The notes below the pieces were generated by a model. The model did no database searches and was not told the origin of the DNA. It saw only the letters and a list, made by a program, of their open reading frames with translations. A stretch of 21,617 bases of DNA, taken from assembly GCA_964408795.1 (NCBI GenBank), contig CAYPAW010000027.1, positions 1 through 21,617 on the forward strand, written 5' to 3'. Shown here piece by piece: positions 7,391 to 13,964 of this stretch. The stretch comes from JABMQB01 sp964408795 (GTDB lineage Bacteria > Bacteroidota > Bacteroidia > Bacteroidales > Prolixibacteraceae). Made by a program: the position numbers and the translations under genes. Each line of letters begins with the position of its first letter. The stretch's first letter is position 1.

Positions 7391-7689
7391 GGACAAAATG
7401 AGCGAAGCGAATCAGACTTTTTATTTAGACACCCCCCCAAAGGATTCACCGTCAGGTAAATCCGTCTTATCCATGCCTTTCCTGCAATTTAAAGAATAAA
7501 AAGGACATAATGAGCGAAGCGAATCAGACTATTTATTTAGGTCACCCCCCAACGGATTCACCGTCAGGTAAATCCGTCTTATCCATGCCTTTCCTGCAAT
7601 TTAAAGAATAAAAAGGACATATTGAGCGAAGCGAATCAGACTTTTTATTTAGGTCACCCCCCAAAGGATTCACCGTCAGGTAAATCCGT
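7391..7689. repeat. 112-bp tandem direct repeat, about 2.7 copies
   Basis: Units begin at 7391, 7503 and 7615 (GGACA... followed by GAGCGAAGCGAATCAGAC), with an exact 112-bp period. The third is cut off after about 75 bp, at 7689. Copies differ at only a few positions. Each unit contains a C-run and a hairpin of GGATT/AATCC arms around an ACC/GGT inner stem. In unit 2 a base change lengthens the perfect stem to seven pairs (ACGGATT/AATCCGT). No reading frame is conserved across units. Confidence 0.9.
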
Positions 7690-7724
7690 ATCCCCAACAT
7701 AAACAAATGCCTTCAATAAGGCCG

Positions 7725-7761
7725 GGGCTATTGATCCCTTATTGATCAAGGGCTTTAGCCC
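7725..7761. repeat. Nested palindrome downstream of the ATPase gene
   Basis: Outer arms GGGCTA (7725-7730) and TAGCCC (7756-7761) enclose TTGATC (7731-7736) and GATCAA (7744-7749). An alternative pairing is CCCTT with AAGGG. It stands 47 bp beyond the ATPase stop codon, where a minus-strand transcript would end, so it may act as a terminator or RNA 3'-end stabiliser. No clear T run follows. Confidence 0.5.
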
Positions 7762-7807
7762 ATTTACTAATTATTCCCCGGACAGTAGTGTTTAAATATA
7801 GAAAAAT

Positions 7808-9121
7808 TCAGGCTAAAATATTAGCCAAAGCATAAAGCGGATACACTTTAATATTCTCATATTCTGTAAAGTTCTCCAGTGATAACCGGCAACCGTATTT
7901 TGCTTTCTTTTCTTTCAAAAAAAGGAACATACTATTCATAGAACCTTTTGTACCCGATTTTACTTCTATAGGCACAATTTCGTTTTGTTTCTGAATAAGA
8001 TAATCAACCTCAGCGTTGCTGTTTAATGCTTCACGATGCCAATAAAACAATTCTGGTTGTTGAAAACATGAAGAATTTTTTATTATCTCCAAACCAATGA
8101 ATTGTTCTGCGATCCCTCCCCTATTGATTTGTTTGAATTCATTACCAAAAAGTAGTTCTGAAATATCCAGTTGCATTAACCGTTGAAACAAACCTGTATC
8201 CAATAATAACATCTTCCTTTTTTTACAATTCACTTCTGCCCCCAGGGGAATACCATTTGCAGAGGTATGGGTGACCGGTATCACCAGGCCTGCCATAATA
8301 AGCAACTCAAGAGCCTCTTTAATTTGTAATGTATTCAGGTTTTGAGATGCCTTTGTATAAACAAACTTGCCCCCGGCCTGATGTACTACAGATTCGAAAA
8401 CTTCCCTGATCCGCACAGAGGCTACTCTGTTTTTGTATTTGGCAAAGTCGGTCCGAAAAGAGCTTATTAAATCGTCCAATACCTTTTGACATTCTTTAAT
8501 ATCACTTTTTGTAACGTATTTATGAACCGCTTCAGGCATTCCTCCAATAACGAGGAACTTTTTCAATAATTCAAGTAATTTATCATGTAATGCTTTGGCA
8601 AGAGGCTTTTGTGTATTTGCCTTGCTTTTTAAATTACAAAGTTTCTCCTGTCCCATGCCTTTCAGGAATTCGTCAAAGGATAAAGGGTACATATAGATTG
8701 ACCTGATTCTCCCAACGCCAAAAGAAGGGATCTCTGCAAGCGCAAATTCCAATAGTGAACCAGCAGCAATAACATGTAACTCCGGCATTTTTTCATAAAA
8801 AAAACGTAAAGACGATATTGCAGGAATACAGGCTTGGATATCATCAAAAAATAATAATGTCTTTCCTGGTACAATTTCTGTATCAAACATTATCGAAAGG
8901 TTTTCACATAAAACCTGCGGTGTTAAATCCCCCTCAAACAATGAATGTACCTTCTTGTATTCCTCAAAATTTATCTCCAAACAGGAATCAAAGTGTTCTC
9001 CAAGTTTCCTTATCGAAGAAGATTTTCCAACTTGCCTTGCTCCTCTAACCAATAAAGGCTTACGTTCTTCATCGTCCTTCCAGCGAAGCAATTCTTTATC
9101 TATATTGCGTGTCAAATACAT
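7808..9121 (-). CDS. AAA_14-family ATPase with C-terminal DUF4143 (PD-(D/E)XK-like) domain
   Basis: A cytoplasmic ATPase of unknown role, common in Bacteroidota and archaea and often found in strain-variable positions. From the ATG at 9121 it is 437 residues; the frame also opens at a TTG three codons upstream, which I reject in favour of ATG. Walker A is GARQVGKSS at about 28-35 (Lys33). Walker B is LLFFDD at about 89-94. A sensor-like GSLLEFAL follows at about 121-128. The C-terminal DUF4143 region includes GGIAEQFIG at about 335-343. It also has EVDYLI (Asp373) and IEVKSG (Glu386, Lys388), the arrangement of a restriction-endonuclease-like active site. The acidic pair and Lys are all present, so the gene looks intact. 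It is monocistronic, with a repeat array just upstream (9130-9261). Biological function is not established for the family. Confidence 0.9.
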   Translation of the reverse strand: MYLTRNIDKELLRWKDDEERKPLLVRGARQVGKSSSIRKLGEHFDSCLEINFEEYKKVHSLFEGDLTPQVLCENLSIMFDTEIVPGKTLLFFDDIQACIPAISSLRFFYEKMPELHVIAAGSLLEFALAEIPSFGVGRIRSIYMYPLSFDEFLKGMGQEKLCNLKSKANTQKPLAKALHDKLLELLKKFLVIGGMPEAVHKYVTKSDIKECQKVLDDLISSFRTDFAKYKNRVASVRIREVFESVVHQAGGKFVYTKASQNLNTLQIKEALELLIMAGLVIPVTHTSANGIPLGAEVNCKKRKMLLLDTGLFQRLMQLDISELLFGNEFKQINRGGIAEQFIGLEIIKNSSCFQQPELFYWHREALNSNAEVDYLIQKQNEIVPIEVKSGTKGSMNSMFLFLKEKKAKYGCRLSLENFTEYENIKVYPLYALANILA

Positions 9122-9129
9122 CCCATACA

Positions 9130-9261
9130 AAAATCAAAAGCAATTATTTACATATTTTTTCATTTTTCAAAGGCAATAATAGCAATTAAATTTCATTTTT
9201 CAAAGGTTATAATTCATAATATATTCGTTTTTTCAAAGGCAATATCTGAGTGCATGAAGCT
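9130..9261. repeat. Four-unit degenerate direct repeat with exact 33-bp period
   Basis: The core TTTTTCAAAGG begins at 9163, 9196 and 9229, each 33 bp apart. A diverged fourth unit is in register at 9130, where TCAAAAGCAATTAT (9134-9147) matches TCAAAGGCAATAAT of the next. The array starts 9 bp upstream of the ATPase ATG (9121). On the minus strand each core reads as (T/A)(G/A)C(C/T)TTTG, one or two bases off the -7 consensus. It is not coding: minus-strand frames are broken by stops. Confidence 0.75.
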
Positions 9262-9496
9262 TTAAGATAAGAACGTATTAAAGGAGATATTACCAATGTT
9301 GTGAAGTTATTTGTTTCGCCATTGAAACTCCCCGCAGCAAAGCGGACGAGGAATCCGATTCCGTCAAGGACTTTTTTAGTGTTTTGTTCGCTAATTCCGC
9401 AGCAGAGCTGGCTGAGAATGCGCTCACCGGAATTCAAACCAGTTTCCACGTGAACTATTCGTGACCTGTTTTTTAGCTTATTTTTGAATGACGAAT

Positions 9497-9504
9497 CAAA
9501 TATA
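9497..9504 (-). promoter_or_regulatory. Candidate -7 promoter element, leftward
   Basis: CAAATATA on the given strand is TATATTTG on the minus strand, a perfect TAnnTTTG match. It would drive transcription toward the ATPase gene, with a leader of about 370 nt. No -33 TTTG is seen at the right spacing. Confidence 0.35.
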
Positions 9505-9539
9505 AAGCACAGTCAATCAATTTAGCGACTTAAGTAACG

Positions 9540-9547
9540 TATATTTG
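9540..9547 (+). promoter_or_regulatory. Candidate -7 promoter element for the CAZyme cluster
   Basis: TATATTTG is a perfect TAnnTTTG match, about 100 nt upstream of the GH43 start codon. No -33 TTTG is present at 19 bp, which would fit a promoter that depends on an activator, as many polysaccharide-locus promoters do. A weaker candidate, TTTG at 9605-9608 with TAAAATTT at 9627-9634, lies nearer the gene. Confidence 0.4.
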
Positions 9548-9649
9548 AAATTACTTAGGTTTCGCGGTTGTTATGACCATTATATTCTGAGTTGTTAAAA
9601 AATATTTGGTATTTTAACGCCACAAATAAAATTTTTTACTTGCACAACT

Positions 9650-11023
9650 ATGATTAATCACATGAATATCAAAACGTTACTTTTTTTATGCTTCATGATT
9701 CCGTATCATCTTATCGGACAGCATAATCCCATTATCCAGACGAATTACACTGCCGACCCGGCACCCATGGTGCATGATGGAACGGTCTATCTTTACACGT
9801 CACATGACGAGGATACCACCGTACGCAACTTTTTTACGATGAATGACTGGCGGTGTTATTCCTCCACCGACATGGTAAACTGGACCGACCACGGAGCTGT
9901 TTTGCACTATACCGATTTTGAATGGTCGAGGGGAGATGCCTGGGCCGGGCAGTGCATTTACCGGAATGGTACGTTTTATTACTATGTTCCGGTGAATGAA
10001 AAAGGCGGGGGAAATGCCATCGGAGTAGCTGTATCCGACAGTCCCACAGGACCCTTTCAGGATGCCCTTGGAAAACCGCTACTGAAGGGTTTTGGATACA
10101 TCGACCCGACGGTTTTCATCGACGACGACGGACAAGCCTATTTGTACTGGGGAAATCCAAATCTCTGGTACGTAAAATTGAACGACGACATGATTTCATA
10201 CGATGAGAAGGTCGGTATTATCAAGGTTCCTTTTACCGATGAAAGTTTTGGATTCCGGAAAGTAAAAAAGGACAACCGGGTAGCCGATTACGAAGAGGGG
10301 CCATGGATGTACAAACGCAACAACCAGTATTACCTGCTTTATCCGGCAGGAGGAGTTCCGGAACACCTCGCCTACTCCATCGGGAAAAATGTTACGGGCC
10401 CCTGGGTCTATCAGGATACGATTATGCACGTAATAAAAGAAAAAGGCGCCTTTACCAACCACCCCGGATTAATCGATTATAAAGGGAACACCTATCTTTT
10501 TTACCATAACGGAGCATTGCCCGGAGGCGGAGGCTTTAAACGCTCCGTGTGTGTCGAACCCATTGAATTTAATCCCGATGGAACCATCCCTTTGATCATC
10601 CCTACAAAAGAAGGCGTTACAAAAAGCGTTTCCAACCTAAATCCTTACAAAAAAGTGGAAGCCGAAACCATCGCCTGGGAAGAAGGAATTGAAACGGCAA
10701 AATCGGAAAAGATCGGCATCTATGTCACCGGTATTGATAACAACGATTGCATCAAAATACGCAGCGTTGATTTTGGCAAAGGAGCAAAAAAATTCGAAGC
10801 AAGGGTCGCTTCAGTTGCTTCAACAGCTGCTCTTGAAATAAAGCTGGATGATAAAGAGAGTGAACCCATTGGAATCCTTCCGGTCAAAAATACCGGAGGA
10901 GAACAACAATGGAAAACGCAATCAACCAAAATAAAAAGGGCTGAAGGAGTGCACGATGTTTACCTTATTTTTAAAGGGGAAGAGAGAGACCTGTTCAACT
11001 TCGACTGGTGGAAAGTGAAATAA
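9650..11023 (+). CDS. GH43 family glycoside hydrolase (arabinofuranosidase/xylosidase-like) with CBM6-like C-terminal domain
   Basis: A secreted inverting enzyme expected to remove arabinofuranose or xylose from plant glycans. Residues 1-23 form a signal peptide ending LIGQ. The five-bladed propeller covers about 25-325. The GH43 triad is present: base Asp36 in TADPAP, pKa-modulating Asp152 in YIDPTVF, and acid Glu216 in YEEGPW. Residues about 335-457 form a beta-sandwich with a KVEAE opening, CIKIRSVDFG and a DVYLIFKG..FNFDWW ending, as in CBM6-type xylan-binding modules. Met5 (9662) is an alternative start and leaves the signal intact. It is the first gene of the co-directional cluster, 197 bp ahead of the GH127/146 gene. 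The sequence resembles GH43 arabinofuranosidases acting on arabinoxylan, but I cannot fix the subfamily by eye. Confidence 0.9.
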   Translation: MINHMNIKTLLFLCFMIPYHLIGQHNPIIQTNYTADPAPMVHDGTVYLYTSHDEDTTVRNFFTMNDWRCYSSTDMVNWTDHGAVLHYTDFEWSRGDAWAGQCIYRNGTFYYYVPVNEKGGGNAIGVAVSDSPTGPFQDALGKPLLKGFGYIDPTVFIDDDGQAYLYWGNPNLWYVKLNDDMISYDEKVGIIKVPFTDESFGFRKVKKDNRVADYEEGPWMYKRNNQYYLLYPAGGVPEHLAYSIGKNVTGPWVYQDTIMHVIKEKGAFTNHPGLIDYKGNTYLFYHNGALPGGGGFKRSVCVEPIEFNPDGTIPLIIPTKEGVTKSVSNLNPYKKVEAETIAWEEGIETAKSEKIGIYVTGIDNNDCIKIRSVDFGKGAKKFEARVASVASTAALEIKLDDKESEPIGILPVKNTGGEQQWKTQSTKIKRAEGVHDVYLIFKGEERDLFNFDWWKVK

Positions 11024-11220
11024 AGGTTTCCGCCACAAAGACACAAAAACACGATACGGGCAGGGTGAACATTCACACCCGGGACGATAATTAATCCCGA
11101 TATACATTGGCACCTGCAATACTTTAGATATTAAACAATTACCATCAAAAGAAAGAAATAACATCAAAAATTTACACAAACACCATTAAACATTAAGTCC
11201 CAAAAATCATCTAACAAAAC
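11024..11220. other. Intergenic spacer between the GH43 and GH127/146 genes
   Basis: A 197-bp A-rich spacer. A GCCACAAAGACACAAAAAC low-complexity run follows the GH43 stop, then a short hairpin with arms GTGAA/TTCAC around 11066-11077. The last 100 bp before the ATG are almost free of G, as is usual upstream of highly translated Bacteroidota genes. No firm terminator is seen, so co-transcription with the upstream gene remains possible. Confidence 0.4.
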
Positions 11221-13611
11221 ATGAAAAAGCTTTTTCTTCTTCAATATATTTCCATGGGAATTCTATTGATTTGTATTCCCACGCATGCTCAGGACAAATT
11301 ATACCCCAATGAATTTCCGCTGGGTGATGTAACCTTGCTTGACGGGCCTTTCAAAGATGCCCGCGACCTGAATATAGAGGTTTTGCTCCAATACGATGTT
11401 GACCGTTTACTGGCTCCTTACCGTAAGGAAGCCGGGCTTTCTGAAAAAGCGGAAAGCTACCCGAATTGGATTGGGCTGGATGGCCATGTGGGGGGTCATT
11501 ATCTTTCAGCCATGGCGATGAATTATGCAGCAACCGGCCATGCCGAATGCAAAAAGCGTATGGATTATATGCTTTCTGAACTCAAGGCATGCCAGGAAGC
11601 CAATACGGCGAATTACCCGGAATGGGGCGCAGGGTATGCCGGTGGTTTTCCGAACAGCAAAAACCTGTGGTCAACGTTTAAGGAAGGCAACTTCCGGATG
11701 TATCACGCCTCGTGGGCGCCTTTTTATAACCTTCATAAAATGTTTGCCGGATTAAGAGATGCCTGGCTCTATGGAGAAAGTGAAGAGGCTAAATCCTTGT
11801 TCCTGAGATTTTGTGATTGGGGAATAGCTATTGTTTCAGACCTAAGCGATGATCAAATGGAATCTGTTCTTGCTATGGAACATGGAGGAATGAATGAAGT
11901 GTATGCCGATGCCTATCAGATAACAGGAGATAAAAAATACCTGGAAGCAGCCAAACGTTACTCCCATAAAGCACTTCTCAACCCTTTATCGGAAGGAATT
12001 GACAACCTCGACAACAAACATGCAAATACCCAAATTCCAAAATTTGTTGGATTCGCAAGAATCGGAGAGCTCGAACACAACAAAAAATATGATCGCGCCG
12101 GAAGGTTTTTCTGGCAAACGGTTACCCAAAACCGCTCACTGGCTTTTGGAGGAAACAGCAGGAAGGAGCATTTTCCGGGTGTTGAAGCGTGCATCGATTT
12201 TGTAAATGTGAACGATGGACCGGAATCGTGCAATTCGTATAACATGCTCAAACTTACAGCGGATTTGTTCAGGATGCATCAGTCGGCTGAATACATCGAT
12301 TTTTATGAACGAACCCTGTTTAACCACATCCTTTCGACGCAACATCCCGAACACGGAGGGTATGTATATTTCACTCCGGCACGTCCCCGCCATTACAGAG
12401 TATATTCTGCTCCAAACGAAGCCATGTGGTGCTGCGTTGGTACAGGCATGGAGAATCATGGCAAGTACAACCAATTGATTTATACCCACTCAAAGGACTC
12501 GTTATTTCTGAACCTGTTTGTTGCCTCGGAATTAAACTGGAAAAGAAAAGGAATCCGGATCAAACAGGAAACCAGATTCCCCGAAGAGGAACAAACCAAA
12601 CTGACCATAACCGGGGGTTCTTCTGAATTTCATCTGATGGTTCGTTATCCGGGGTGGGTTCGCCAGGGAGCCTTAACCATTTTGGTTAACGGGGAAAGTA
12701 TCCCTTATTCAGCTCTTCCTTCCTCTTATGTAAGCATTAATAGACACTGGAAGAAAGGCGATGTGGTTGAAATAATCCTTCCCATGCGAACCACCATCGA
12801 GCCGATGCCCAATGTTCCCGAATACCTTGCTTTTATGCACGGCCCCCTTTTACTTGGCGCAAAAACAGGAACCGAAGATTTAGCCGGTCTGATTGCCGAT
12901 GACAGCCGGTGGGGACAGTATGCAGGAGGTGAATACCTGCCCGTTGATAAAGCCCCCATTTTAATTGAAGACGACCTGGAAAACATAGGCAGGAAACTGG
13001 AACCGGTTCCGGGAAAACCTTTGCACTTCAAACTCAATGTTGAAATGGTCAATCCAATGGATCTCACATTAGAGCCTTTCCATCGAATTCACGATGCCCG
13101 ATATATGATTTACTGGCTGGCATTAACCACAAAGGGATACCAGGCGTATGTCGATTCGCTGGCAACTATCGAAAAAAGGAAACTCGAACTTGAAAAACGC
13201 ACCATCGACTATGTAGCAACCGGCGAGCAACAACCCGAAACGGATCACAACATGGAAGAGGAACACTCCTTCAAGGGCAATCATTTAAATGAATTTTACC
13301 GGGAAGCCCGGGGGGGTGGTTTTTTTGGTTACAACCTGTCAACAAATTCCGAAACCAACCTGAGCCTGATGGTTCGTTACTGGGGCGCCGAATGGGGAAA
13401 CCGGAAATTCGATATTTATATCGACGATGAAAAACTAATTGCCGAGGACAATACAGGAAGATGGAACCAATCATTGTTCAAAGAGGTGATTTATCCGATT
13501 CCTGATTCAATAATAAAAGGAAAACCGCATGTACGGGTAAAATTTCAGGCTCCGCGCGGAAGTACGGCGGGCGCTGTTTATTCGATCCGGCTGATCAGAA
13601 ACAATAAATAA
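11221..13611 (+). CDS. GH127/GH146-type beta-L-arabinofuranosidase (DUF1680 family)
   Basis: A secreted retaining enzyme that releases beta-linked L-arabinofuranose, using a zinc-bound cysteine as nucleophile. Residues 1-23 form a signal peptide. An (alpha/alpha)6 barrel spans about 35-420, followed by beta-sandwich domains about 425-650 and a further beta-rich C-terminal domain about 675-796. Key residues are all visible by comparison with Bifidobacterium HypBA1: acid/base Glu316 in KEHF, zinc ligands Glu335 and Cys337 in ESC, and the adjacent Cys404-Cys405 in MWCCVGTG (nucleophile Cys404 plus ligand). At 796 residues with extra C-terminal domains it is nearer the long GH146-like Bacteroides enzymes than the short HypBA1 type. 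It lies between two GH43-type genes, fitting stepwise removal of arabinose side chains. I could not decide between GH127 and GH146 without alignment. Confidence 0.92.
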   Translation: MKKLFLLQYISMGILLICIPTHAQDKLYPNEFPLGDVTLLDGPFKDARDLNIEVLLQYDVDRLLAPYRKEAGLSEKAESYPNWIGLDGHVGGHYLSAMAMNYAATGHAECKKRMDYMLSELKACQEANTANYPEWGAGYAGGFPNSKNLWSTFKEGNFRMYHASWAPFYNLHKMFAGLRDAWLYGESEEAKSLFLRFCDWGIAIVSDLSDDQMESVLAMEHGGMNEVYADAYQITGDKKYLEAAKRYSHKALLNPLSEGIDNLDNKHANTQIPKFVGFARIGELEHNKKYDRAGRFFWQTVTQNRSLAFGGNSRKEHFPGVEACIDFVNVNDGPESCNSYNMLKLTADLFRMHQSAEYIDFYERTLFNHILSTQHPEHGGYVYFTPARPRHYRVYSAPNEAMWCCVGTGMENHGKYNQLIYTHSKDSLFLNLFVASELNWKRKGIRIKQETRFPEEEQTKLTITGGSSEFHLMVRYPGWVRQGALTILVNGESIPYSALPSSYVSINRHWKKGDVVEIILPMRTTIEPMPNVPEYLAFMHGPLLLGAKTGTEDLAGLIADDSRWGQYAGGEYLPVDKAPILIEDDLENIGRKLEPVPGKPLHFKLNVEMVNPMDLTLEPFHRIHDARYMIYWLALTTKGYQAYVDSLATIEKRKLELEKRTIDYVATGEQQPETDHNMEEEHSFKGNHLNEFYREARGGGFFGYNLSTNSETNLSLMVRYWGAEWGNRKFDIYIDDEKLIAEDNTGRWNQSLFKEVIYPIPDSIIKGKPHVRVKFQAPRGSTAGAVYSIRLIRNNK

Positions 13612-13685
13612 TCCACCATCAAAGAAGGTGGGGTTCTATTTAACCCATAGGATTATGAAACATACAATAATGTATAAGCCTTTTC

Positions 13686-13756
13686 GTCCGAAGTCCGAAG
13701 TCCGAAGTCCGAAGTGTTCTTTACTCCTGACTTCTGTCTTCGGTCTTCCGACTTAT
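13686..13756. repeat. GTCCGAA heptamer tandem repeat with degenerate inverted half
   Basis: Four perfect copies of GTCCGAA occupy 13686-13713. From about 13729 the sequence runs as imperfect reverse complements of the same word (CTTCTGTCTTCGGTCTTCCG). The whole can form a long imperfect hairpin. It resembles the low-complexity intergenic repeats common in Bacteroidota genomes. Confidence 0.8.
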
Positions 13757-13788
13757 GATTCCATTCATATACAAGCAAAGCAAAAATA

Positions 13789-13823
13789 CATTACCACGCT
13801 CCCAGGACGTGGATTGCTATAAT
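13789..13823 (+). repeat. 35-nt intergenic element, copy A
   Basis: Matches 18855-18889 without gaps at 27 of 35 positions, counted by hand. It opens CATTACCACG and closes ATAAT in both. Copy A has perfect arms CCACG (13794-13798) and CGTGG (13808-13812). Both copies lie between CAZyme genes. Confidence 0.5.
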
Positions 13824-13861
13824 TTATTGAACAACGAAACATGTAAATAATTCTAAACAAA

Positions 13862-13931
13862 TGAAACGAGCATGATATTTTTAACACAAAGAGTATGATT
13901 CATCCCGATAGTTATCGGGATACGAGTTCCA
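13862..13931. repeat. Interspersed palindromic intergenic element, copy 2
   Basis: Second copy of the motif series seen at 6547-6630: TGAAACGAG at the left, ATGATT at 13896-13901 or so, a perfect 8-bp palindrome ATCCCGAT AGTT ATCGGGAT at 13902-13921, and CGAGTTCCATA at about 13923-13933. It lies about 40 bp upstream of the fusion gene start. Confidence 0.55.
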
Positions 13932-13964
13932 TATGATACCTTATAAATTTAATTCTTTAACCAT

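Larger units (their letters stand above)
7308..7807. other. Non-coding repeat-rich region between tRNA-Pro and the ATPase gene
   Basis: No credible gene lies here. In order it holds the tRNA terminator (7313-7346), a long composite hairpin (7347-7383), about 2.7 units of a 112-bp tandem repeat (7391-7689), and a nested palindrome (7725-7761) close to the end of the minus-strand ATPase gene. Confidence 0.75.
9122..9649. other. Divergent intergenic region between the ATPase gene and the GH43 gene
   Basis: It contains the 33-bp-period array at 9130-9261 next to the ATPase start and two perfect TAnnTTTG boxes facing away from each other (9497-9504 minus, 9540-9547 plus). Between them and the array is a minus-strand frame from a GTG at 9449 to 9207 (80 codons). 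I do not recognise that frame: it lacks an ATG, has two adjacent Cys, and its end runs into the repeat array. It could be a remnant, so I do not call it a gene. Confidence 0.5.
13612..13964. other. Intergenic region between GH127/146 and the esterase-GH43 fusion gene
   Basis: No coding sequence is supported. In order it holds a weak hairpin CCACC/GGTGG (13613-13617 with 13627-13631) that may end the upstream transcript, a heptamer repeat with a degenerate inverted partner (13686-13756), the 35-nt element copy A (13789-13823), and palindromic element copy 2 (13862-13931). The stacking of several known-style intergenic elements suggests a transcript boundary or a recombination-prone spot. Confidence 0.5.

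Noticed and set aside
7225..7449. Minus-strand 74-codon frame across tRNA-Pro with a GVTGFEPATPSSRT-type product
   Set aside because: It is the antisense translation of the tRNA and its flank, a well-known spurious annotation type in databases.
7391..7689. CRISPR array
   Set aside because: The 112-bp units are contiguous tandem copies without unique spacers, and no cas genes are present.
7308..7807. Integration site (att duplication) of a genomic island at tRNA-Pro
   Set aside because: I found no second copy of the tRNA 3' end in the window and no integrase gene.
9207..9449. 80-codon minus-strand frame starting at GTG
   Set aside because: No ATG, no recognised domain, and its end runs into the 33-bp repeat array. 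A TAnnTTTG box lies 50 bp upstream, so I leave it as a possible remnant rather than a gene.
13628..13822. 64-codon frame between the GH127/146 and fusion genes
   Set aside because: Its translation mostly reflects the GTCCGAA heptamer repeat and other intergenic elements.
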